Origin: an uncultured Clostridia bacterium
Lineage (GTDB): Bacteria; Bacillota; Clostridia; Oscillospirales; Acutalibacteraceae
DNA length: 64,000 nucleotides
Assembly (NCBI GenBank): GCA_947624285.1
Contig: CANQJS010000003.1
Coordinates: 121,405 to 185,404, forward strand
Direction of reading: 5' to 3'
In this document: in pieces, positions 16,789 to 25,217 of the stretch
Numbering within the stretch: the stretch's first letter is position 1
Layout: each line of letters starts with the position of its first letter
Program-made: the position numbers and the translations under genes
Notes under the pieces: model-generated
Told to the model about the DNA's origin: nothing
Database searches by the model: none
What the model saw: the letters and a program-made list of their open reading frames with translations, nothing else

Positions 16789-18420
16789 TCAGTCGGAGAT
16801 CCTTTTCGCTATTTCGGCGTTTATTCTTTCCCTCGTTTCAAGCTGCCATTTGTCGCTGTGCGGATATTCCGAAAAAGTGAGCTCTTTGTCGAGCCCGTAC
16901 TCAAGCACGCTCAGCGCCGTTTCTCTGCCGGCGAGCCGCTCAAGCGTTTTGAGCGCGGCAAGGTCCTGAAATCCGTCGTAAAAAACCTTGAGCCTCAGCG
17001 AGCAAAGCGCCGTGCCGTCCGCCGCGGGATAAACAACATAACTGTCGCCGGACTGAAACTGCTTTCCCGCGTCCGTGACCTTATACGGGTCTATCCTTTT
17101 TATAGAAAGCCTTGTGTTATAGAAATTATATCCCCAATGCAGAAAGCCCTTAATGTCATATTTGTAAAGCTGAAAGCCGAGCACCCTGTTGCGCTGCGAC
17201 GGCATCGCAAAAAATCTGTTTGAAAGATAATTACTGTCCTGCCCCGTGCAATAATACGCCCAAAGCTCCGGCGCTTTCCCGATGAACGGCGCTATCCTGT
17301 TGGTGGCGACTATCGGCCGGCTTACAAGCCCGTTTTCATAATATTTATATTCCGAAAGGGTGTCGATTATTTTGTATCCGTCAAAAAGGGAATTTATCAT
17401 TTTTGATGCGAAAGTGTAGGATTTTAACTGCTTTTTGTTCGGCTCGTCGCTTACATGAACGAAAATTTTGTCTTTCAGACCGCGCCCTTCAAGAAATTCT
17501 TTAAGCTCCGCCGAGAAAGCGGCGAGAAAGTCTCTGTATTTTTTTGACGACGCCCGCGTTTTCCAGCCGAATATCTTTTTGTTTTTTCCGCGCACCTCGG
17601 CAACGATTTTCGGCGCGTGGTGCGCTCCCCACTGCGTAAACAGATGCGAAAGCTCAAAATATTTTATCCCGCAGCTTTGCGCAAGGTCAATCCACTTTTC
17701 AAGATTTGAAAAATCAAATTTATATCCTTTTTTGATTTTCTTTACTCCCACAAGCTGAACGGTGGTGCGCTCGTTGCCGTAGCTCGTGTCCAGCGGCGGG
17801 GTGAAAAGCGGGGTGAGAACGCAGTTCATACCGTGGCGCGCGGCCGTTTTCAAAAAGTTCCCAACAATGCGCCAATATTCGTCGGAAAATGCCTTTATGC
17901 CGTAATAGTCGATAAGGCAGTCGGTATGAAACCAATTCGTGTAAATAAGCTCCTGTTCGTCAAGCGGGCAGCATATCACCTTAACGGTGAGCGAAACGCT
18001 GCGGCTCTCGCCCGCGCAGACGGCGGTAATCGTTATATCGTGATCGCCCGCGGGGAGATTTTTTTGCGGCTCTATTTCAAACCATAGCAACGCCCTGCCG
18101 TTTTCAAGCGACACGGCGCTTTCGGCGGGAACGAGCAAATCGGGATAATACCCGTCGTCGCTCAAAAGAACATAGTCGTCGGCGGTGTCTTTTTTCAGCG
18201 GCAGTCTGCTGGGCAGGTATTCCACTTTATAAGCGTGAATGCAGTCCAAATCGCTTTTTATATCTATTTGCGCCTCACTTGCCCGCGCGCTTATAAAAAG
18301 CTGAAAAGATTTTTTTTCGTTGTTCAGCATTGAAAAGCCGCCAAAACCGTCATTATACGGCGTCTCATATCTCATAACTTTTTTTAACGGCGAAAGCAAA
18401 ACAAGTTCTAAATCTGCCAT
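16789..18420 (-). CDS. DUF4091/GH123-like putative glycoside hydrolase
   Basis: Protein of 543 residues without a signal peptide. The N-terminal 150 residues are beta-sandwich-like (ends with S-V-S-L-T-V-K-V), then a TIM-barrel-like part contains T-N-W-F-H-T-D and H-V-S-D-E-P (about 315), the Asp-Glu pair seen in GH123 hexosaminidases and DUF4091 proteins. The C-terminus has the family's F-Q-S-G-D-S-Y-V-V-Y-P and L-R-L-K-V-F-Y-D-G-F-Q-D segments. Length fits the DUF4091 family. It stands alone between two terminators. Hexosaminidase activity is possible but not established for this branch. Confidence 0.78.
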   Translation of the reverse strand: MADLELVLLSPLKKVMRYETPYNDGFGGFSMLNNEKKSFQLFISARASEAQIDIKSDLDCIHAYKVEYLPSRLPLKKDTADDYVLLSDDGYYPDLLVPAESAVSLENGRALLWFEIEPQKNLPAGDHDITITAVCAGESRSVSLTVKVICCPLDEQELIYTNWFHTDCLIDYYGIKAFSDEYWRIVGNFLKTAARHGMNCVLTPLFTPPLDTSYGNERTTVQLVGVKKIKKGYKFDFSNLEKWIDLAQSCGIKYFELSHLFTQWGAHHAPKIVAEVRGKNKKIFGWKTRASSKKYRDFLAAFSAELKEFLEGRGLKDKIFVHVSDEPNKKQLKSYTFASKMINSLFDGYKIIDTLSEYKYYENGLVSRPIVATNRIAPFIGKAPELWAYYCTGQDSNYLSNRFFAMPSQRNRVLGFQLYKYDIKGFLHWGYNFYNTRLSIKRIDPYKVTDAGKQFQSGDSYVVYPAADGTALCSLRLKVFYDGFQDLAALKTLERLAGRETALSVLEYGLDKELTFSEYPHSDKWQLETRERINAEIAKRISD

Positions 18421-18448
18421 AAGAGCACCTCACAAAAATAATTGTAAT

Positions 18449-18490
18449 TATAGCTGAGGGACTTATCGGGTTCAACTCCCCTCAGCTATA
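18449..18490. repeat. Short copy of inverted-repeat element
   Basis: Perfect 12-base terminal inverted repeat TATAGCTGAGGG ... CCCTCAGCTATA enclosing 18 bases that include ACTTATCGGGTTCAACT. The right part matches the right end of the 276-bp element at 20762-21037, so this looks like an internally deleted copy. It lies between the nadC terminator and the DUF4091 start codon. Confidence 0.7.
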
Positions 18491-18527
18491 TATTAAAGAA
18501 TTTCAGCCTCAAAGTCAACGCGGCGCG

Positions 18528-18553
18528 AAAAAAAGCCGCGCAAAAAGCGCGGC
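18528..18553 (-). terminator. Terminator of nadB-nadC
   Basis: On the minus strand GCCGCGC, five T, GCGCGGC, then seven T. Immediately downstream of the nadC stop codon. Confidence 0.92.
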
Positions 18554-18559
18554 ATAAAT

Positions 18560-19399
18560 TTATTCTGTCGGTTTAAGATTTTTAAGGCTGAGATCCATTA
18601 TCGGCGCGGAGTGGGTGAGCGCTCCGCAGGAGACGAAATCAACGCCTATCTCCGCTATCTCGCTAAGTCTTTGCTTTGTTACATTTCCCGAGCATTCCGT
18701 CTGCGCCCTGCCGCCGATAAGCTCAACGGCTTTTTTCATTGTATCGTTATCCATATTGTCAAGCATTATTATATCCGCTCCTGCCTCGACCGCCTCTTTA
18801 ACCTGATCGAGCGTTTCCGTCTCTATTTCGATTTTTCTGACGAACGGAGCGTATTCCCTCGCCATTGTTATCGCCTTTGTGACCGAGCCCGCCGCGCCTA
18901 TATGGTTGTCCTTTAACAGCACGCCGTCGGAAAGATTGTAGCGGTGGTTTTTCCCGCCGCCCACTGTAACGGCATATTTTTCAAACGGGCGCATATTCGG
19001 GGTCGTTTTTCTCGTGTCGAGCAAAACGGTTTTATACCCTTTAAGCTCGTCGGCGTATTCCCTCGTCATCGTGGCTATTCCGCTCATTCGCTGAAGAAAG
19101 TTAAGCCCCGTTCTCTCGGCGGAAAGCAGCGCTTTTATATCGCCGTAAACAACTCCTATGAGCTGCCCTTTTTCAACGGCGTCGCCGTCCTTCACCTGCG
19201 TGTCAAAACGCGCTGTCTCGTCAAGCAGGGTAAACGCTCTCTCAAAAACGGAAAGACCGCAGATTATGCCGTCCTGCTTGCAGATAAGCTCCGCGCTGCC
19301 GCGTCTGTTTTCGGGCATAACGGCGTTCGTGGAAACATCCTCGCTTGTGATGTCCTCTTTGATGGCGTTTAAAATATATTCGTCAGCGATTATTTTCAT
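18560..19399 (-). CDS. nadC: Nicotinate-nucleotide pyrophosphorylase (carboxylating)
   Basis: Quinolinate phosphoribosyltransferase of 279 residues: quinolinate + PRPP to nicotinate mononucleotide, the third step of de novo NAD synthesis. Visible motifs: E-D-I-T-S-E-D-V-S-T near the N-terminus, R-T-G-L-N-F-L-Q-R-M-S-G-I-A-T, L-D-T-R-K-T-T-P-N-M-R, G-G-G-K-N-H-R, K-D-N-H-I and I-E-I-E-T-E. The start at 19399 overlaps the end of nadB by 17 bases, giving translational coupling. Slightly longer starts in the nadB frame overlap are possible (ATG at 19417). A strong terminator follows. nadA is 9 kb away rather than in this operon. Confidence 0.95.
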   Translation of the reverse strand: MKIIADEYILNAIKEDITSEDVSTNAVMPENRRGSAELICKQDGIICGLSVFERAFTLLDETARFDTQVKDGDAVEKGQLIGVVYGDIKALLSAERTGLNFLQRMSGIATMTREYADELKGYKTVLLDTRKTTPNMRPFEKYAVTVGGGKNHRYNLSDGVLLKDNHIGAAGSVTKAITMAREYAPFVRKIEIETETLDQVKEAVEAGADIIMLDNMDNDTMKKAVELIGGRAQTECSGNVTKQRLSEIAEIGVDFVSCGALTHSAPIMDLSLKNLKPTE

Positions 19400-20717
19400 T
19401 GTTACACCATTTATCATAAAAGGCTTTGTCCTTTCTTTTAATCTCATCCATTATCAGTTTTCTGAACGCTTTTTCCCTCACGCTTTTTTCCAAATATCCG
19501 TCGGGGTCAACAAACGGTATGTCGCCGCTCTTTTCGGATTTATCCGCCGCTATAAGCTCGGCGGCGCGCTTTGAAAAAACAAGGCTTTCAAGCAGACTGT
19601 TTGAGGCAAGCCTGTTTCTTCCGTGAACTCCGTTGCATGCCGTTTCGCCCACGGCGTAGAGATGCTTCATTGAGGTGCAGCCGTTTATATCCGTTTTTAT
19701 GCCGCCCATCATATAGTGCTGACCGGGGGTGACGGGCACCTTGTCCTTAGTAATGTCGTAGCCCTCCTCCATGCACGCCTCAAAAATATTGGGAAAACGC
19801 CTGTGAGCCTCCTCGCTCGTCATATTCGGCAGAGTGATATACACATGGTCAACGCCGAATTTTTCCATCTCTTTGCAAATTGCGTCTGTCACAACATCGC
19901 GCGGCTGGAGCTCGTCCGTAAATCTTTCGCCGTTTTCGTTGAGCAGTATTGCGCCCTCGCCGCGAACGCTCTCGCTTATCAAAAATCGCCTGCCGCTTTT
20001 CTTGCTGTAAAGCGTGGTGGGGTGAATTTGAATATAATTCATATCTTTAAGCTCTATGCCGTGCATAAGGGCGATGGCAAAAGAATCGCCGGTTATGTGC
20101 GGGTAGTTTGTTGAGTTGTTGAAAAGCCCGCCTATGCCGCCCGTTGCGAGGATTATATCGCGGGCGATTATCGCGGCGTTCTCGCCGAGCTCATCCTCGC
20201 ACACGATACCGTAGCAAACATTGTCCCTCTCGATAACATCTATCATCGTAGTTCTTGTGACAAGCGTTATATTCTCTCTTTCGGAAGCTATTTTCAGTAG
20301 AGTGGCGGTTATCTCCTTGCCCGTTTCGTCCTTGTGGTGAAGTATTCTGTTTTGCCTGTGAGCGCCCTCGCGCGTATAGTCGAAGTCGCCGTCGTCGTCG
20401 GTGTCGAATTTAACGCCGAGCTCAACCAAAGCGGCGATTATTTCGGGCGAGGATTCTATCATTACCCTGACGCTTTCGGGGTCGTTTTCGTAATGCCCCG
20501 CCTTCATCGTGTCCTCAAAATAGCAGTTGAAATCGTCAATGTTTTTTAAAACGCATACTCCGCCCTGAGCCAGAAACGAATCGCATTCTTTCAGATCCTC
20601 TTTTGTTATTATGAGTATCTCTTTCTCTTTCGGCAGGCAAAGGGCGGCGAAAAGCCCCGCGACGCCGCTGCCGACAATAACCACATCGGTATTTATTTGT
20701 TTTTTGATTTTTTTCAT
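19383..20717 (-). CDS. nadB: L-aspartate oxidase
   Basis: FAD enzyme of 444 residues that oxidises aspartate to iminoaspartate, the first step of NAD synthesis. The FAD-binding G-S-G-V-A-G-L-F-A-A is at about residues 16-25, followed by the family's D-S-F-L-A-Q-G-G-V, E-G-A-H-R-Q-N-R-I-L, I-Q-I-H-P-T-T-L and G-V-H-G-R-N-R-L-A-S-N-S-L-L-E. It is shorter than E. coli NadB because the C-terminal helical domain is reduced, as is usual in Clostridia, where fumarate serves as acceptor. It overlaps nadC. A 276-bp repeat element lies directly upstream of the leader. Confidence 0.95.
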   Translation of the reverse strand: MKKIKKQINTDVVIVGSGVAGLFAALCLPKEKEILIITKEDLKECDSFLAQGGVCVLKNIDDFNCYFEDTMKAGHYENDPESVRVMIESSPEIIAALVELGVKFDTDDDGDFDYTREGAHRQNRILHHKDETGKEITATLLKIASERENITLVTRTTMIDVIERDNVCYGIVCEDELGENAAIIARDIILATGGIGGLFNNSTNYPHITGDSFAIALMHGIELKDMNYIQIHPTTLYSKKSGRRFLISESVRGEGAILLNENGERFTDELQPRDVVTDAICKEMEKFGVDHVYITLPNMTSEEAHRRFPNIFEACMEEGYDITKDKVPVTPGQHYMMGGIKTDINGCTSMKHLYAVGETACNGVHGRNRLASNSLLESLVFSKRAAELIAADKSEKSGDIPFVDPDGYLEKSVREKAFRKLIMDEIKRKDKAFYDKWCNNENNR

Positions 20718-20731
20718 AAACGCACCTTGTC

Positions 20732-20755
20732 AAAACGGCTTTTTTTCGCCGTTTT
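20732..20755. other. Hairpin in the nadB leader
   Basis: AAAACGGC (20732-20739) pairs with GCCGTTTT (20748-20755) around a T-rich loop, 15 bases upstream of the nadB start codon. It could end plus-strand transcription or structure the nadB leader. I see no clear choice. Confidence 0.5.
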
Positions 20756-20761
20756 TTGATA

Positions 20762-21037
20762 TAGCTGAGGAGAGTCGAACACAATAAGGTTTTTGCGGGC
20801 TTATTTACGCAAATACTGCTTCAAACCCCTTGTCAATACGCAAGTATTGACTTCGGCGTTTTCATTGTCTTTGCAAAAATCCTCACCGCAAAAACTGCTA
20901 GCATCCCACGGCGAGGAGTTTTTGAGGGATTTTTGCTTTTTTCGGTGCAGGCGGGCTGGCGCCCGCCAAGAAGAAAAGGGGAAAAATAACCAAAAAGAAC
21001 CGCCGTGGGACTTATCGGGTTCAACTCTCCTCAGCTA
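20762..21037. mobile_element. MITE-like inverted-repeat element (276 bp)
   Basis: Ends are TAGCTGAGGAGAGTCGAAC (20762-20780) and the reverse complement of TAGCTGAGGAGAGTTGAAC (21019-21037), matching at 18 of 19 positions. Inside are further inverted repeats: TCAATAC/GTATTGA (20833-20850), a nested GCAAAAATCC/GGATTTTTGC pair, and GGCGGGC/GCCCGCC. No credible protein is encoded. The same right end recurs at 18449-18490. This is consistent with a non-autonomous transposable or REP-like element; no transposase is visible in the window. Confidence 0.65.
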
Positions 21038-21137
21038 CACTTATTCTAATATATATTTAAAATCCCTTTATGTCAAGAATTATAAGAAAACATTAGAAAA
21101 TATTGCGCAGAAAAGCCGGTTGTATTGATTTATTTTA

Positions 21138-21166
21138 TTGAATTTGATATGATGATACTGTATAAT
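21138..21166 (+). promoter_or_regulatory. Promoter of the HAD phosphatase gene
   Basis: TTGAAT (21138-21143), 17-base spacer, TATAAT (21161-21166), 25 bases before the start codon at 21192. Confidence 0.8.
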
Positions 21167-21191
21167 ATCTCGAAACGGAGCGCCGTCTACT

Positions 21192-21764
21192 TTGAATGTA
21201 AATGTTTATGATTTCGACAATACCATATACAGGGGAGAGACTCTTGTTGATTTTATTCTCTATTATGTCAAAAGGGATATAAAAATATGGAAATATATTC
21301 CGAAACTGATAGTTATAGCCATCAAGGACGGTCTGCACCTTTTCACCGTTGAGGAGGCGATAGAGGCATACGCCTCGTTTTTGGAGGGCTACTATGTAAA
21401 CGCGCGAAATATCGGTGAAAGCGTTGTGGATTTTTGGAACAAAAACGAGAAAAAGATAAAGCCGTGGTACGAAACGGTGAGAAAGGACAGCGATATAATC
21501 GTTTCGGGCACAACGGATTTCATTCTTGACGAGATAATGAAAAGAATGGGGATAAAAAATTATGTGGGCTCGGCGATAGACAAAAAAACAGGAAAATTTA
21601 CAAGGCTTTGCTTTTTGGAAAACAAGGTAAAAATATTCAACGAGCTTTATCCCGACGCGCATATCGAGAATTTCTACACGGATTCGATGAACGATAAGGC
21701 GATGATGGATATCTCCGATAATGTGTATCTTGTAAAGGGTAACAAAATAACGAAAATCAAATAA
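21192..21764 (+). CDS. HAD-superfamily (subfamily IB) phosphatase
   Basis: Cytoplasmic phosphatase of 190 residues in the phosphoserine-phosphatase-like group. Motif I is V-Y-D-F-D-N-T-I at the very start, motif II S-G-T near residue 103, the motif III lysine is probably in E-N-K-V, and motif IV is Y-T-D-S-M-N-D. The cap is short and helical. Translation probably starts at TTG 21192 (GGAG 11 bases upstream), because starting later would remove motif I. Substrate cannot be deduced. Own promoter upstream; the next gene, a GPH transporter, begins 80 bases downstream. Confidence 0.83.
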   Translation: MNVNVYDFDNTIYRGETLVDFILYYVKRDIKIWKYIPKLIVIAIKDGLHLFTVEEAIEAYASFLEGYYVNARNIGESVVDFWNKNEKKIKPWYETVRKDSDIIVSGTTDFILDEIMKRMGIKNYVGSAIDKKTGKFTRLCFLENKVKIFNELYPDAHIENFYTDSMNDKAMMDISDNVYLVKGNKITKIK

Positions 21765-21843
21765 AAACTAAAAATAAAGAATTATATAATCGAGAAAATA
21801 ATCGCAAAAAAACTTTCTGTTTTGTATTATAAGGGGGATAAAA

Positions 21844-23343
21844 ATGGGAAGGATAAAGGAATTTCTTGACAGTAAAATAATCAAATCCGATGTCGGTGAG
21901 GAAACCTACCTGACTTGGCGCGAAACTCTCTCCTATGCCGTGGGCAGAGGCGCGCAAGGCATGAACACGAGTATGACCTCGTCAAAGTACATAAACTATT
22001 TCCTCACCAATGTACTTTTCAAAAAGCTCGGCGATAAGGCGATGTCTACCGCGTCAACAATACGCACCTTCTGCGGAATATTCGACGCGATAAACGACCC
22101 GATAATGGGCGTTATCCTTGATAAGACGAGAACGAAGGAGGGGCAGATGAGGCCCTATATCAAATGGGCGCCGTTTTTCGTTTCTCTTGTTATGGTGATG
22201 TTTTTCATCGGAAGCGCGGATGCTTCACCGGTTTTCAACATTATTTACACCACCGTGCTTTTTGTGGGGCTTGATGTCACCTATACCGCGTTTGACATAC
22301 CTATGGGCGCGCTGGCGTTTTCAATAACTCCAAACGGCGTTGAGCGAACTAAGCTGTTCGGCATAAGCTCAATAATCCGCTCGGTCGTGGGCGCTTTGCC
22401 GCAGGTTTTCGTTGCGGGCGCGGCGCTTCTCCCGTATTTTAACGATCACACCCCGCAGGCATATCTGACCTCCGCGATAATCTCGGCGATAGGTATAATT
22501 TTTCTTACGAGATTTACTTTCAAAAACACCGTTGAAAGAGCCCGTCATAAGGAAAATGTGCCCTCCGTAAAGGAATGCTTTGCGCTGCTGTTTAAAAACA
22601 AGCCGATGCTTATGCTGTTTATCGGCAATATATTCTTTTTGCTTTGCAAAATAGCCGAGCAGGTGTCGTTTTACTTCGTGGCAGATTTAATGTTCAACAG
22701 AAAATACAATATATTTATTGATGTGGCAAAATTCCCCGGCTTCCTTTTCGCGGGTCTTATCGTGCCGAAAATAATAGAAAAATGGGGCGAAAAGGCGGAC
22801 AGCAGAAAATTTTATCAGCTCTGCTGTGTTGCCGCAACGATCATTCATGTAGCTTTCGCGGCGTTTTGCTACAACGGTCTTATGAATAAGCCCGTCGATT
22901 CAAGCGTATCTCTTTTTACGGGTATTCTCATAATTCTGTTCACGGGGCTCACCACCATTCCTATGGAGTTTAAAAATCTTATTCAAAAGGAAATGGAAGC
23001 CGAAACGGTCGATTATGTCGAATGGAAAACAGGCGTAAGGGTAGAGGGCATAATGCTTTCCGTTATGAGCTTTACCGGCAAGATAGAAAACACCTTCTCC
23101 GCGTCGATAGGCATAGCAATACTCGGGCTGACCGGTTATATCGTCCACGAGGAGGGCAGCGTTATTCAGAACGCTCAAACGAATTGGGCGCTGTTCCTGC
23201 TCACTACTCTCGTGCCCGCCATAGGTTATCTGCTTATGCTTATTCCGATGAAATTCTACGATATAACGGGCGCAAGCCACCGCCAAATGATGAAAGAGAT
23301 AAGAGAAAGACGCCAAAAGGAAAAAGAAGAAAAAGCGTCCTGA
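21844..23343 (+). CDS. Second GPH-family sugar:cation symporter
   Basis: Membrane protein of 499 residues with about 12 helices. It carries the GPH signature D-A-I-N-D-P-I-M-G (about residue 80) followed by a T-K-E-G-Q-M-R-P-Y loop, and a charged C-terminal tail. It is only distantly similar to the symporter of the sulfosugar operon. AAGGGGG precedes the ATG. A metallophosphoesterase gene follows after 26 bases, so both are probably co-transcribed; the substrate may be a glycoside or a phosphorylated or phosphodiester-linked glycoside. Confidence 0.85.
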   Translation: MGRIKEFLDSKIIKSDVGEETYLTWRETLSYAVGRGAQGMNTSMTSSKYINYFLTNVLFKKLGDKAMSTASTIRTFCGIFDAINDPIMGVILDKTRTKEGQMRPYIKWAPFFVSLVMVMFFIGSADASPVFNIIYTTVLFVGLDVTYTAFDIPMGALAFSITPNGVERTKLFGISSIIRSVVGALPQVFVAGAALLPYFNDHTPQAYLTSAIISAIGIIFLTRFTFKNTVERARHKENVPSVKECFALLFKNKPMLMLFIGNIFFLLCKIAEQVSFYFVADLMFNRKYNIFIDVAKFPGFLFAGLIVPKIIEKWGEKADSRKFYQLCCVAATIIHVAFAAFCYNGLMNKPVDSSVSLFTGILIILFTGLTTIPMEFKNLIQKEMEAETVDYVEWKTGVRVEGIMLSVMSFTGKIENTFSASIGIAILGLTGYIVHEEGSVIQNAQTNWALFLLTTLVPAIGYLLMLIPMKFYDITGASHRQMMKEIRERRQKEKEEKAS

Positions 23344-23369
23344 TTTCGATGCTTTAACGGAGGCAAAAT

Positions 23370-24740
23370 ATGAAGATCACTTTTATAGCCGATACGCATC
23401 ATTATTCAAAAACCCTCGGCACGCAGGGAAAAGCCTATGAACTGCGCTCCGGCTCAGACCAGAAATGCCTTGCCGAAACGGGAGATATAATCGACGCGGC
23501 GTTTTTACAGATAGCAAAAAGCGACACGAACGCCGTATTCGTTCTCGGTGATGTTTCAAACGACGGCGAGATGATTTCACATATTGAATTCAGAAAAAAA
23601 CTGTATGAGCTTAAAAAATCAAAGCCCGTTTACATAATAACCGCCACCCACGACTGGTGCTGTGACGGCAACCCGCGGCGCTTCGAGGGCGACAGAAGCT
23701 TTAATGATGTGGAGGTTATGAAAAGCGAAAAACTGCCCGATTTTTATTGGGATTTCGGTCCCGCTCAGGCAATCGACAGCTACATAACAAAAATAGGCAC
23801 TGTCTGCTACACCGTTCAGCTCGGCAACAGGGTGAGGGTTATGTGCCTGAACGATGACAAAAACGAAGACGATCACGCAGGCTTTACCGAGGACTGCTGG
23901 CAGTGGATAGAATCGCAAATAAAAAAAGCGCACGATGACGGCTGCCTGCTTATCGGTATTGAGCATCATTTGATAATGCCAAATATTTCGCCTCTTTTCG
24001 CGGTGGGCTCAACCTGCGTTGCAAACAGGGAGGAGGTCGCCTCACGCTTTGCGGACGCGGGGCTCAGGTATATGCTTGTCGGCCACAGCCATATGCAGGG
24101 CACTTCTCAATTCACAAGCGAAAAGGGCAACACGATAACTCAGATAAATGTGGGCTCTCTTTGCGGCTATCCCGCGCCGATAGTCAATGTTACGGTGAAC
24201 AGCGCCGAGAATATCACATATGATGTTGACCACTTGAGAACAATCAGGCTCAACGGCGAAGAGACGGACGCGATAGCTTTTCTTGCGCAACACTCGGCAG
24301 CTCTCATCAACAGGGTGCTTGAATGCGAAACAAAGTCGGAATTTGCCGAAAAACTCACCGCGTTACAGCTAAACGGCAAAAAGCTTGCGTCCTTTTGGTT
24401 TATCGCAAAGCCCGTTCTCCACAAGCTCAACACCGCCACGGCATATGAGTTTTATATGTATTTGAAAGCCTTTGGCCTTGCCGACAGTATTTCAAAGGAA
24501 AGCGCGCTTAAATTCAGGGATAAGCCCGTTAAAGAATTTATAAACGAGGTGTTTTTGAGCGTGTTTGACGGCACGCTTCATCCGCAGGAAAGAGGCGGCG
24601 ACTATTACAGGCTCGTTATGAGCGTAGTTCTAACGCTCGCCGGTCTTAAAAAGGATGAGGAATTCAGCGACAAGCTGCTTTTGGCTTTCGACAATATCCT
24701 CACGGGCGGGGAGATAAACAATCAGCACGCCACAATATAA
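23370..24740 (+). CDS. Calcineurin-like metallophosphoesterase
   Basis: Protein of 456 residues with the dimetal phosphoesterase motifs D-T-H-H (residues 8-11), G-D-V-S-N-D-G-E, T-H-D-W (in place of the usual G-N-H-D/E), a histidine in I-E-H-H, and G-H-S-H. The last 170 residues are helical and unassigned. No signal peptide, so it is cytoplasmic. It is the second gene of a two-gene unit with a GPH transporter and is closed by a terminator, so it may hydrolyse the imported compound or a phosphorylated intermediate. Substrate unknown. Confidence 0.83.
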   Translation: MKITFIADTHHYSKTLGTQGKAYELRSGSDQKCLAETGDIIDAAFLQIAKSDTNAVFVLGDVSNDGEMISHIEFRKKLYELKKSKPVYIITATHDWCCDGNPRRFEGDRSFNDVEVMKSEKLPDFYWDFGPAQAIDSYITKIGTVCYTVQLGNRVRVMCLNDDKNEDDHAGFTEDCWQWIESQIKKAHDDGCLLIGIEHHLIMPNISPLFAVGSTCVANREEVASRFADAGLRYMLVGHSHMQGTSQFTSEKGNTITQINVGSLCGYPAPIVNVTVNSAENITYDVDHLRTIRLNGEETDAIAFLAQHSAALINRVLECETKSEFAEKLTALQLNGKKLASFWFIAKPVLHKLNTATAYEFYMYLKAFGLADSISKESALKFRDKPVKEFINEVFLSVFDGTLHPQERGGDYYRLVMSVVLTLAGLKKDEEFSDKLLLAFDNILTGGEINNQHATI

Positions 24741-24756
24741 TACCGAAAAAGTACAA

Positions 24757-24795
24757 GAGCGCCGATAACGCTTAACGCGTATCGGCGGCTTTTTG
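24757..24795 (+). terminator. Terminator after the metallophosphoesterase gene
   Basis: CGCCGATA (24760-24767) pairs with TATCGGCG (24780-24787), followed by a T-rich tract. Confidence 0.85.
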
Positions 24796-24902
24796 CATTT
24801 TTTTGTAAAACGGCAAAAAAATTTTATTTAAAATACATTTTTTCTAATGTAATAAACCCCCGTCTTGCACTAATAATATTATTGTAAAAACAGTGAAAAA
24901 AC

Positions 24903-24916
24903 AGAACGAATGTTCG
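24903..24916. promoter_or_regulatory. LexA-box-like palindrome in a long AT-rich intergenic region
   Basis: AGAAC-GAAT-GTTCG matches the Gram-positive SOS box pattern CGAAC-N4-GTTCG at nine of ten fixed positions. It lies in the 477-bp gap 24741-25217, which holds no gene; the rest is AT-rich with A6/T7 tracts near 24970. No SOS gene is adjacent, so a functional role is doubtful. Confidence 0.35.
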
Positions 24917-25106
24917 TGTAATTCTTTTGTAAACATTGTAAAAAACGGAAATTAAGGGGGAAGAAAAATTTTTTAAAAAAATTTTTTTATCCCTTATTTA
25001 GAATAATTTCGTAAAATCGTGCCATATATCTTGTTGTTTTGACACTCAAAAAAGTATTACAAAAGTGTATCGAAATATTAAAAGGGCTTTATTTTTATAT
25101 TTTTAT

Positions 25107-25135
25107 TTGTTATAATAACGAAAATGCAATATAAT
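25107..25135 (+). promoter_or_regulatory. Probable murA promoter
   Basis: TTGTTA (25107-25112), 17-base spacer, TATAAT (25130-25135), about 80 bases before the TTG start of murA. An alternative TATAAT at 25111-25116 lacks a good -35. Confidence 0.55.
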
Positions 25136-25217
25136 GCTTGTTTAATACTACGCGGATTATATTGTTTTGTGTTTCACTGTTTTGTAAAATCTCGTTAAAA
25201 TCGAAGAGGGAATTTCA

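Noticed and set aside
24903..24916. SOS (LexA) operon control of murA
   Set aside because: The box is over 300 bases from murA with the likely promoter in between, and no SOS gene is adjacent; kept only as a low-confidence site.
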